Origin: Pseudogymnoascus destructans
Taxonomy: Eukaryota; Ascomycota; Leotiomycetes; Thelebolales; Thelebolaceae
Assembly (NCBI RefSeq): GCF_001641265.1
Contig: NW_020167530.1
Span: forward strand, 1 to 64,000
Direction of reading: 5' to 3'
DNA: 64,000 nucleotides
Shown here: positions 43,250 to 51,884 of the stretch, piece by piece
Numbering within the stretch: the first letter of the stretch is position 1
How the letters are laid out: each line of letters opens with the position of its first letter
Made by a program: the position numbers and the translations under genes
Notes under the pieces: model-generated
What the model saw: the letters and a program-made list of their open reading frames with translations, nothing else
The model's database searches: none
Told to the model about the DNA's origin: nothing

Positions 43250-44470
43250 TTAAGGCGTCTCATCGTCCATCCAGGAGACTTCGTCTGGCAGATAAAACTC
43301 TCCATAGATATTCACCACCGGCTCCTGCTGTGATAAACACTGCGGATTCGGACAGGTCCCAAAATTTGACCTCTCAGCGCAGAATATCATACACTCCAGG
43401 CACACTAGTCTCATCGGGTCGAAGGCCATCGGCGGGAAGCCCGGGTGACAGTGGTGTGTATGATCAAGCAGCTCTTGTGACGAGCTGAAGGTGTCCTGGC
43501 AATTTGCTGGGTTGCAAAGACACATGTAGTAGTGATATGGCCCGCTGGGGCCCAACACTTCTATCTCTGTCGCCAGAAGATATGTTCGATCTGTTTTGAG
43601 GGTGCTGAATTGCCGCCGTGACATAGGCGGGGGATCGAAGGATTGAAATGGATTGCTGGGGTGGAGAGGGCTGCATTGAGCGATCTCTTCCGGTTCTAGT
43701 AGTGAGTCCTCGAAGTCACCTTCGTTGATTGTGCTTGGGTATATGCTATCTGGTATCGTGTGAATATCAAGCTTGTTTGCCGCATTATCGATGTTCTCTA
43801 AGATAGACGACTTCTGCTCTTCCTTTATCGCATCTTCAATTAGATGAAAGCCAGAAAGGGGATCAGACCCCTTTGCTTCAGAGTCGTAATCTAATGCCCA
43901 CTGGACGTCCGATTCGTTTTGTTCATCGTGACTTCCGTCCAGGATATCCCCTAGGGCGTGATGGGACAATGAACACTGCATGTGTGTATTAGTGTTTGTA
44001 CCGAAGACAAGAGCGAGTTGACGGATTATCCATACCCTCACTTTCCTCTTCCTGCAGTCACCCAAGCAACTCTCCAGGTACCGAATCAGCGCCTTCTGGG
44101 CTTTCATTGCTGGGCCGAGTGCCTTCTTCGTTGGCTCCGACAAGTAATTCCCATCTTGCTGGCTCCACACAACCGTGAGATCAGTGTGGCTCGTCGCGTA
44201 CGATGCCTCGCTCAGAGGGGGCGGAAACGATCGCGACGCAGATGATAACGATCCCTGGGAGCTGTGGGATGCTTGGAAGGGAGAGCTGGATTCGAGGTTG
44301 GTTGGAACGGCGACGTCTTGTAGTTTCACAGCCATGCGATAGCTGCGTAGTTTTTCGCGGACCCCTATGACTTTGTGAGGTTCGATTCGCTTCGTTCCTG
44401 GGCGGTGAGGAAGATTTGAAGGCCTTGGACGAGGCAGAGGGACTGAGGCAATTCTCGAGCTATACGACAT
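43250..44470 (-). CDS. C2H2-like zinc-finger protein, function unknown
   Basis: The exons are 44470-44036 and 43975-43250, with a 60-nt intron (GTATGG...CACTAATAC...ATGCAG), giving 386 residues. The intron length is a multiple of three and contains no stop, so retention would add 20 residues. I chose the ATG at 44470 (MSYSSRIASV) because upstream in-frame sequence looks like leader. The C-terminal third has CLCNPANCQDTF followed by HTHHCH, a C2H2-like finger, then a second Cys group (CLECMIFC, GTCPNPQC). The rest is Ser/Pro-rich with a central helix (TKKALGPAMKAQKALIRYLE). A regulatory role is likely but inferred. Confidence 0.75.
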   Translation of the reverse strand: MSYSSRIASVPLPRPRPSNLPHRPGTKRIEPHKVIGVREKLRSYRMAVKLQDVAVPTNLESSSPFQASHSSQGSLSSASRSFPPPLSEASYATSHTDLTVVWSQQDGNYLSEPTKKALGPAMKAQKALIRYLESCLGDCRKRKVRVWIIRQLALVFGTNTNTHMQCSLSHHALGDILDGSHDEQNESDVQWALDYDSEAKGSDPLSGFHLIEDAIKEEQKSSILENIDNAANKLDIHTIPDSIYPSTINEGDFEDSLLEPEEIAQCSPLHPSNPFQSFDPPPMSRRQFSTLKTDRTYLLATEIEVLGPSGPYHYYMCLCNPANCQDTFSSSQELLDHTHHCHPGFPPMAFDPMRLVCLECMIFCAERSNFGTCPNPQCLSQQEPVVNIYGEFYLPDEVSWMDDETP

Positions 44471-45547
44471 GATGTCGTCGGTTGTGTTTCCACAGATGTA
44501 TATTATACCAAACAGTTTCGTTAGGCTCGAGGATCCGGAGACGTGTGGAACCTGCGAGGGTGGGAAGTGGGACGTCTGGTCTTTCGGTGAGGGCCAGGAA
44601 GACAGCCAGATGTAGAGGCGGTGCTGGGCCGAGTGTGCTGGGTGCCAGTCCGACAGGCGAAATGTAAATATGAAGTGGAGAATAGGTGGAAGAAATCGAT
44701 TCAAGTGATGCTTCTAGGAGATCTGTGACGCATTCATAGATTCGTGACTTGTCAGAGGGAAAGTCGCATCGGGGTATCGTCTTGAGCCATCGGCACGGCT
44801 GGAGGATGGATGGATTCGACGTTCAGTGTTCTTCGGGCGAGACGTCGCACAGTGATACTCGGCATGCGAGCTGTAGATGAAGCCGGGTAGCTGATGTCGC
44901 AGAGATTTCTTGACTTGCGAGAGTGGAGTGTGTGGTGGTTTGGGAAGGCTGTGTCGCACTTTCGCTCAGTGGGGCTTCAGAGACGACGAGGATGGCGGGG
45001 GGAGAGAGAACAAGAGAGAGTGAGAGAGGCAAGGAGATGGATATATATATAGGAAGGAGAGTTTGGGTTACCTTTGGGTGAATGGATATATGTATGTGCA
45101 GTGTAAAGATGCGCGGCCACCGCTTTTTCGGAGTGAAATATGAGAGTTGAGGGGGGTCGAGGCAGATGCGTTCGACTTGGTTTGGCGGCGGTCCGCGTAG
45201 TCGGGCGTTTGTGATGGTTCGCAATCTGGGACTGCGAGTACTGTACTCGCGAACCAACTTTTACCCAGTACAGTAGGAACAGCGACGGGTGATTGACAAT
45301 ACCTCGTCATCCCGCCCTTCAGCCCAGTGTCAGTATCAAATTTGTATTTATCACAACGCGCTGGTATATACAACTCCGGATAATAATCAGGTGCACATAC
45401 TGTAATGTGAAAACTGCTAAATCTGACTGCTAATTAATCAGTCAGCTGTACAGGGCATACTTCATTCCTCGACTTCACATAAACACAGAGAACAGTACAC
45501 TCCCTTGTCAGCATGGCGTGCAACGACATAGACCACACTTCGCTGCT
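44471..45547. other. Upstream region of the zinc-finger gene
   Basis: A purine-rich GAGAGAG tract at 45000-45060 (CT-rich on the transcribed strand) probably lies in the leader or promoter. Minus-strand ORFs across it are composition artefacts. Confidence 0.4.
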
Positions 45548-45814
45548 CTAGACCTTCGGATTCTGCACCATGTGTGGGATGGCAAATCCTCCGTCATCAT
45601 TCACCAGCCAGTTGTCCTCACAAGTATGTTCATGGTCACCAGCAGCAACAGCATCCCAGCGCCAGCTGCCTTGACCGGTATGACATGGATATAGTACAAG
45701 ACACTGCCCTGGACCTCCCAGCTGGAACCTGACAAAGGGATCAATGACATGTGTGGCTGCAATGCTTATTATGATTATGTAGAAGCTAAAGCCCGTCTCG
45801 TGTTCCAGACCCAA
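45548..45814 (-). CDS. Possible small ORF or terminal exon, unidentified
   Basis: An 88-codon frame (GLEHETGFSFYIIIISIAATH, then GGPGQCLVLYPCHTGQGSWR) has protein-like composition with ordered Trp/Cys spacing, but no family I recognise. It lies 62 bp downstream of the Mte1-like gene on the same strand, so it might be a remnant or an alternative 3' exon of that transcript. Confidence 0.25.
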   Translation of the reverse strand: MGLEHETGFSFYIIIISIAATHVIDPFVRFQLGGPGQCLVLYPCHTGQGSWRWDAVAAGDHEHTCEDNWLVNDDGGFAIPHMVQNPKV

Positions 45815-45876
45815 AATCGTGATGATCGTAATTTGTAGCTGCCTCTGTGCAGCAGTCCAGGCCCGTCCATATAGTC

Positions 45877-48456
45877 TCAGCCAATCTCACCAGGTCTCCA
45901 ATCAAACAGATCAAACGCCTCGCGACTCCAAGGTCCAGAACCACTGCGCACTGGAGGACCCCCGCTCTCCGCCACCTTCCCCGCGTTCTTGCACGCAATC
46001 GGTGGTCTTCGTCGCAATGAAATATCTTGCAGTGGCTGCGCTTTCGCCGGGACAAACCGGGACGTTTCAACGTCCTGTGCAGCAACCCTATGCTGCGCCA
46101 CGCCCCAACTGACGTCGCTTGCTTCACGCCTCTGTGGCACCTGGACTGGGAGGGTTTGAATCACAACCGGCTCTTTGGGAGCACCAACCCAGCCCACGAC
46201 TATCTTGCTACGAGCTGTTTTGTTGGTCATCAGTAGTTGGGGTTTTGTAATCTGGGATCTTTTGGGAGGAGCGTCCACGGGAAGATCCTTCGGCGAAGAT
46301 GTGGTCGCTGTTAACGTAGTAGTTGCAATTGGAGAGACCTCTGTCCGTCTCCTGTTACTCGTTCTGGTCCGAGGAACTTTCGCGTCTGCTGTCCTAGTCT
46401 GGGGAGCTTTCACTTCTGGCGTCGTCCCTCGTCTGATTGGAACACATGGCTTAATGGAAGTAGTTTGTAATGCTACTCCCTGGGCCAATGCGAGTTTATC
46501 AGCGACATTTCTCAGCTGTTTGAATGCAGGCTCCGAAGATTGAGGTGCTGTTTCCGGCGATCGACGTGAGATTCGACCTGAAGTACCCTTGGTTGGAAGA
46601 AGGGGAGGCTCTTTAACCGCAGTCGAGTGATCTTGCCGTACTATTCGTTCCGACTGTGGTTGGCGGGATAGGGTTTCTTTGGGGACTTTAGGGACGGAAA
46701 TATCTGGCTTGGATGGCAAAGCGCCGACAACTTTACCGTCAAGACCTCTATTTCTATCAGATGAATTATCAGCTGCAGATGCCCCCTCGTCGTCCTGTTC
46801 AACATCAGCTTTTCGTTTCACAGCCCGTGCTCTCAGCTGTTCCTTCTGTTGTGCATGGAATGCATCCAACTTCTTCGTTGCCTGTGACTGCTCTGGATCA
46901 ACATCTTCCGCTGGCGGAATGGGCCTGGGACTGGCCTGGACGGGAGACGGTTGTGGCTGTCTACTATCGTTTAAAAGTAACATCTTCCTTTTTGGTCTGG
47001 ATTTGAGACGGATGGAGCCAACTGTCTCAGGCGGGCCATTCGCCACGTCCGGGTCAGGCTCGGAAGCTTTGATAGGTACTATAGTTACTGGCCTCCTATA
47101 GTCTTCTGGCGGAGGCACTTGGGGAGACGGAGAGATAGATATCGCATGCAAGTCGCTGCCGCCTTCGCGGGCATCATTACTCTTGCTTATTGAAGAATGC
47201 TGGGGACGACAGGCCTGTTCTATGTCGTCAATGTCGATGAAGTCGTCATCGATAACCAGAAACTCATCAGAGGCGCTAACACTATCTCGCTGTTGTACTT
47301 CTCCAGGAGTGGTCTGTCCCCCTTTGGGACCAGTAACCGATGGATTTCCGGCTCGAGATTTTTTGAGAGACCCCGCGCTCTTTTTAGCTTTCATTTGATT
47401 TGTACTTTGCTTTTCAACGACGGGTGTTTGCAACACATTTGGCCGGACCGTTTCGTTTCTCGACTGCTGATGCCTTCCTCTATCAGGGATGCTCTCCAAA
47501 GGTGCACCCCTCCCCATGTTTCGCGTGGATGGGAGATGATGTCGCAGAAAAGCATTCGTATTTTGAGTTGACGATAGGTCTAAAACAGCTCCGGTCAAGG
47601 TTTGGGCAAAGCCAGACTTAGCCTTCTTTTCCAGCGGCTGCCATTGTCTCCGTTTCTGTCTGGGCAGCTCCTGAAATCCCCTCAAAAGAAGGTCCACTTC
47701 ATGGGATTCCTCTTTCGAACTCTCAACTCCCTCCTGTCGTCGCGAAGTCTTGGACCATAACGGTTCCCGCCGAAGAGGAGCAGTACTGTGCGGCGTCGAA
47801 GATAGGTCGAGCATCGCTCCCGTTAAATTCTGCGCATAGCCGGCCTTCGAATACGTAGACTCAGCTTTCCTACGCTTAGATGGCCGTTCCTGTGCGTCTC
47901 TCTCTTGCCGTTGTTCTTTTTGCCTGTCCTCAAACGGCGAAGTAGTCGGAAGCAATGCTCTTCCATGGTGGCCAGTTGGTGTCCCGAGTAGAGCGCTTAG
48001 CGGTTTCTGCGATAGTTTCGAGTAGGCGGTGGGTTGTCTTGCGATCCGTAAGTTGTCAAATGGCACCTCAGCTGGCGATGAACTCGGTCTTCTCACTGCC
48101 GCCCTCTCTTCCCTCTGCTTTGTGCGATGGTCTAGTAGCTCCGTTAAATCTTGATCCCTACTCCCCAAACAATCGGCAACTTGAACCAGCACCGCGGCCC
48201 GATCCAGCTCCAGCTCCTCGCCCTCATCAATATGGTAGTCGTGCCAGTGCGTATCGCCCACGAAGTTCAGTCTTTCGTCATACACCATCACCCGTTTGTT
48301 GAATGTGTGAAACTTGAGGAGACCATCTTGCCAGCGCTTCTGTTTTCGTCGGATATCTGAAGTGAATAGGCAGCGAAACTCAATCACGGGCGCGGTGTTC
48401 TGTGTGAGGGGTATTGCTGTGGACGCCGCGGGGGTGTGCTGGACAAGTGATGCCAT
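45877..48456 (-). CDS. DUF2439 (ZGRF1 N-terminal type) protein, Mte1/Dbl2-like
   Basis: An intronless frame encodes 859 residues. The N-terminus (about 25-100) has the DUF2439 pattern: EFRCLFTSDIRRKQKRWQDG, then LKFHTFNKRVMVYDERLNFV. This domain defines yeast Mte1, fission yeast Dbl2 and the N-terminus of human ZGRF1, which load Mph1/Fml1 (FANCM) helicase at recombination intermediates and telomeres. Two copies of a GYAQNLTGAMLDLSST / GFAQTLTGAVLDLSST motif (about residues 207 and 280) are a short linear repeat typical of the family. The remainder is disordered and basic. It ends SREAFDLFDWRPGEIG, the conserved C-terminal motif. A nuclear role in DNA repair is inferred from the family. Confidence 0.87.
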   Translation of the reverse strand: MASLVQHTPAASTAIPLTQNTAPVIEFRCLFTSDIRRKQKRWQDGLLKFHTFNKRVMVYDERLNFVGDTHWHDYHIDEGEELELDRAAVLVQVADCLGSRDQDLTELLDHRTKQREERAAVRRPSSSPAEVPFDNLRIARQPTAYSKLSQKPLSALLGTPTGHHGRALLPTTSPFEDRQKEQRQERDAQERPSKRRKAESTYSKAGYAQNLTGAMLDLSSTPHSTAPLRREPLWSKTSRRQEGVESSKEESHEVDLLLRGFQELPRQKRRQWQPLEKKAKSGFAQTLTGAVLDLSSTQNTNAFLRHHLPSTRNMGRGAPLESIPDRGRHQQSRNETVRPNVLQTPVVEKQSTNQMKAKKSAGSLKKSRAGNPSVTGPKGGQTTPGEVQQRDSVSASDEFLVIDDDFIDIDDIEQACRPQHSSISKSNDAREGGSDLHAISISPSPQVPPPEDYRRPVTIVPIKASEPDPDVANGPPETVGSIRLKSRPKRKMLLLNDSRQPQPSPVQASPRPIPPAEDVDPEQSQATKKLDAFHAQQKEQLRARAVKRKADVEQDDEGASAADNSSDRNRGLDGKVVGALPSKPDISVPKVPKETLSRQPQSERIVRQDHSTAVKEPPLLPTKGTSGRISRRSPETAPQSSEPAFKQLRNVADKLALAQGVALQTTSIKPCVPIRRGTTPEVKAPQTRTADAKVPRTRTSNRRRTEVSPIATTTLTATTSSPKDLPVDAPPKRSQITKPQLLMTNKTARSKIVVGWVGAPKEPVVIQTLPVQVPQRREASDVSWGVAQHRVAAQDVETSRFVPAKAQPLQDISLRRRPPIACKNAGKVAESGGPPVRSGSGPWSREAFDLFDWRPGEIG

Positions 48457-48841
48457 AGCTTTGCAGGATTTTGCCCGACGGCAATCAATTTCGATGAAGA
48501 TATATTAAAGAACGTATTTCCATTTCATGGCTTCGTAAGCTGCCGTTGTTCGTTGCGGCTTGCAAATAAAACAATGCAGTGGAGTTGTCCTGAACCCGCG
48601 ACGATATCCCGCTTGCACTCTAAATTACGCGTTTCCAACGCGAATGCACGTGACACATCATCTGAGAAATACGGTATTGAGGCCAACGAATTTATCACCA
48701 GAAATTCCCCATAGTACAGATATCTACGTGTACGTATGCCCATTGTTCTAATTCAACTACCCGAGCAATGGCTGTCGTCTTCCGCCGTAGGTCACATTCT
48801 CAAAATCAGCCTTTGCGACATGCCTATTACGCCTCCTCAGA
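48457..48841. other. Intergenic, no gene seen
   Basis: Upstream region of the Mte1-like gene and 3' region of the Ser-Tyr-Gly-rich gene. No supported ORF. Confidence 0.4.
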
Positions 48842-49522
48842 CTACATCATGCCGCATCCACCCATCCCATACGACCCATAATATTCCCTCCCACGCCTTC
48901 CACCCGCTCTCCGTGGTCCTCTAGTCTTTGTTCCGGCCATTGGCCTAGTCTCCCGCTTCATTGTGAACTCCTCCACGTTTTCCACGGTTTCAACCATCAC
49001 CGGCGGCCAGAGATAGTCATAGTAGCTCGGCATGTAGTAACCAGTAGATGACATGTCATCCGTACAGCAGCCGCCGCCGTAACCGTCAAAGTCTTGATAG
49101 CTGCAATTATATTGCTCCGAGTATTGTCTGGGGGGTGCCAGGTACGGGCTCGCATACGGCTCGTACTGGTGAGGATACCCATAAGAATGCCCATACGATG
49201 AGTAGGGTGATTGTGCACTGCCGTCAAAGTCCTGTCCAAAGCTCGGGTACCCATAGGAGCCGATGCCGTCGCCGAAGGAGTGATAGCCATTTGCTTGGTA
49301 GTTGGCGTCGTCGCCGAAGGATTGGTAGGCATCCGAATGGAAGTTGGTCTCGTCGCCGTAGGATCGATTGGCATTCGAATGTGAGTCCGAGCCGTCACCA
49401 TACGATCGATGGGCATTTGAATAGTAGCCGGTATTGTAGGGTTCGAAACTTTCGTGTCCCTGTTGTGATAGATTCGGATCGCATGCACAGCTGGCCCTAT
49501 AAGGTTGAAAATGGCAAGACAT
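48842..49522 (-). CDS. Ser-Tyr-Gly-rich low-complexity protein with 14-residue repeats
   Basis: The start is the ATG at 49522 (MSCHFQPYR); an in-frame ATG at 49555 is also possible. The product is 226 residues. Three 14-residue repeats of the form S(Y/F)GD-x10 (SYGDGSDSHSNANR, SYGDETNFHSDAYQ, SFGDDANYQANGYH) are followed by shorter SFGDGIGSYGYP and SFGQDF units, then YSSYGHSYGYP. The C-terminus is an Arg/Gly tail (TRGPRRAGGRRGREYYGSYG). SYG-rich plus RG-rich composition resembles prion-like, phase-separating RNA-binding tails (FUS-type), but there is no RNA-recognition domain. A function cannot be assigned. Confidence 0.62.
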   Translation of the reverse strand: MSCHFQPYRASCACDPNLSQQGHESFEPYNTGYYSNAHRSYGDGSDSHSNANRSYGDETNFHSDAYQSFGDDANYQANGYHSFGDGIGSYGYPSFGQDFDGSAQSPYSSYGHSYGYPHQYEPYASPYLAPPRQYSEQYNCSYQDFDGYGGGCCTDDMSSTGYYMPSYYDYLWPPVMVETVENVEEFTMKRETRPMAGTKTRGPRRAGGRRGREYYGSYGMGGCGMM

Positions 49523-50422
49523 TGCGGTACAGAGATCTGTTGAGAGCCAATGCATGGCTGGCTGGAACGATGTGGATCTGGCCTTGGTAATCTGTGATGA
49601 GTATTGGGCGTTTTCCGGATTGGAATCTGGAGGAGATGTGGTGGGCTTTAATGAGAGCGAAGGCCTAGCTTGCCTGTATGATGGGTGATGGGTATGACAT
49701 TTTTCTAATTCGTGTTGGTAGAGTAACTTTAATAGTTTGATGTGGAAATATCATGATGAGACTCTGTTGCCATAAACGCCCCAAACTTTGGTCCTACCCG
49801 CCGTTTGGACATTTTCAAGTGGATTATTTGCGCCAACGACCACAATCATATTCATATTTCTCAAAAGTCTCATAGAGCAGCGAAGTTGGAGCGGCGCATT
49901 TGGAATATTTGAATTGGCACATGTTAAACGGCAAACCTGCGGCATGTAGGAAAGCATGACTTTGTTTTGCAAGACCCAATAGCTTTGAATCTTACACCTA
50001 TTTTCGAGGCTAATCTTCCTGTATTCCCCATCAAACAGCGAGAACCTGAAATTCTAAAGAGTGCCGTTTCTTGAATATTGTTGAGTTCCTCTTCCAGTCT
50101 CGAGAAGATATTGAGGGGCCTTACAGTTATTACGCATCATCCTTGAATTTGCCATGTCCACCTCTCGAGTCTCGTGATGCGGTGCTTCTGGCGCCATTTC
50201 GTGACCGCCGTCCTATCCATCCGTATCTGTTGATTTTTCGTGTGCTTGTTCCATCATGCACCGTATGACCTGTATTCCCACATTTGTATGACCCTCTGTC
50301 GGCGACCGTCTTGTCGAAGCTTAAACTGAGATATGGACGTTTCCTCAACAGAATACTGCGAATCCTCGGAAAATCCCAGCGCATATCGAATTAAACAGAT
50401 GAAGCCTCTGATTGTTCGCCAC
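49523..50422. other. Intergenic, no supported gene
   Basis: AT-rich with several short ORFs lacking domains. It includes the promoter of the Ser-Tyr-Gly-rich gene and the 3' end of the Dib1 gene. Confidence 0.4.
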
Positions 50423-51020
50423 CTAGTATCTGTACCGCGTAGAGTAGTCTTTCGGGCTGACCACCAATCCTCGACCCTTCTTGGCTCCCCGGTAGATAGT
50501 CTCTATGATGTCGATGAGCTCTTGCTTATCCTCAAGCACCCAGTTGAGTTTGTTGTTATTTCCGGTCCCAAAATCGCACATCATATGTTTGTTTCGGAAG
50601 AAAAACATGATTGTCATGGGGTCGTATAACTCTGTAGGGCAGTTGTCAGATCTGGAAGTATACAAGACGAGAGCTCATAGGGGTTACTCACCATACATCT
50701 GCTTGAAGTCGGGCACTTCTTCTAAAAAAGACACCTGTTAGATTATATCTGCATGTCGAGCTGGAGACATTTACCCAAGTCGCAAACTGTAATATCGTTA
50801 GCAAATCTTATTGAGTGCGATAGCGTTGAAGTGACTGACCATAGACGACAGCGAAGTTCTTCACTCGGTCTGCAATCTTAAATAACACTTCATCTTGCCG
50901 CATGCAATCCTCAGAGTAGTCGCGTCCAAAGCGGATGACGACAAGGCGTTCGTCCTCGTTCATGATAGCTTGGTCAACATGCCACCCGGTGCGTAGGTGG
51001 GGGAGTACTACGGAACCCAT
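50423..51020 (-). CDS. DIB1: Dib1/Dim1, U5 snRNP 15-kDa thioredoxin-like protein
   Basis: The exons in transcript order are 51020-50840, 50786-50775, 50721-50692 and 50631-50423, encoding 143 residues, the standard family length. The sequence is near-invariant among eukaryotes: GWHVDQAIMNEDERLVVIRFG, then CMRQDEVLFKIADRVKNFAV, VCDLEEVPDFKQMYELYDP, and MFFFRNKHMMCDFGTGNNNK. The protein is part of the U4/U6.U5 tri-snRNP and must leave before spliceosome activation. Exon 2 is only 12 nt and exon 3 only 30 nt; the phases join correctly (1, 1, 1). Confidence 0.96.
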
Positions 51021-51232
51021 GGCAAGCTGTGGGGTGGTTTGGGGATTTGAGGTTCGTTGGTATGATTTGAAATATGAAACAGCGTAGCTGTGATGCTGAA
51101 GTGACTGGATTTTGGTTGTTGGTTTGCCAGTGGCGTTATTGGATTTCCTCCTGTCACCTGAGGCGTATGCACGTGACGCGTTGCTGTTGGGCGTGTTGAG
51201 AGTAATTGATGGGCGTTGTAATATACAGGGGC

Positions 51233-51398
51233 TACTATCCCGCCCCCTGAATGATTGTCACCATCCACTATTTGTCAAAAGGCCTCTGCCAGTGATCTCA
51301 TCTTATTTACGCCTTTTTACCTAAACCGATCGCTATAAGTGGGTTTCCACAAACTTCAAACTAGCGGGTCGTTACAATCATTCAGGGGGGGGATAGTA
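51233..51398. mobile_element. MITE with ~25-bp terminal inverted repeats
   Basis: TACTATCCCGCCCCCTGAAT at 51233 and its near-perfect reverse complement ending GGGGATAGTA at 51398 bound a 166-bp segment with no ORF. The outer TA dinucleotides fit a Tc1/mariner-type target duplication. The one difference is in the C/G run. Confidence 0.75.
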
Positions 51399-51529
51399 CA
51401 AGTAAGCGACCACACGTAGACCCGCGAAAAAACTCTGCCCTTACGGCTTGGAGCCTCATAGTTAGTAAGAATCGAATACATCGAATTTACTCAATAGTTA
51501 TGAGCCCGGAGCAACTCTAAGTCGCTAAA

Positions 51530-51884
51530 TTGATTAATATATACAATCCTAAAGACTGGGATGGATGGATCGACACGATAAATACAACATCAATGAAAGC
51601 TGGAGTATGGAGGTATATTGACCCGAACAATATTGACCCGAACAATATTGACCCGAACAATATTGACCCGAACAATATTGACCCGAACAATATTGATCCT
51701 CCTATTCTAGAGCCACCCACTCGTCCTGCCCCTAGCTTTGTGCGCGCCGCAGCATAGGCAGGCCAAGGGTTTGTAACATCTTCATCTTCGCAGCAAGCAC
51801 CCGCAGGTGTGGCAACAAGAGGGCGATCCCCTGCACAACAACCTCCGCAGTCTGTCGAAGACCAACAACAACTTTCCTCCCAAC
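51530..51884 (+). pseudogene. Ty1/copia gag scrap with expanded pentapeptide repeat
   Basis: The frame reads NPKDWDGWIDTINTTSMKAG then VWRYIDP, five perfect 15-bp repeats encoding IDPNN (51616-51690), then PPILEPPTRPAPSFVRAAA and a stop. The first part matches the N-terminal gag region of fungal copia elements (DWxDTI...WxYIDP...PPxRP). A stop lies just upstream. After the stop, Gln-rich sequence continues in frame to the Tc1 insertion at 51885. Confidence 0.6.

Noticed and set aside
44823..45257. 144-codon minus-strand ORF upstream of the zinc-finger gene
   Set aside because: Leu/Ser repeats from a CT-rich tract; probably leader sequence.
30630..51020. Secondary-metabolite gene cluster around the SDR and enoyl reductase
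   Set aside because: No PKS, NRPS, terpene synthase, P450 or pathway regulator; the reductase is mitochondrial Etr1 and its neighbours are housekeeping genes.
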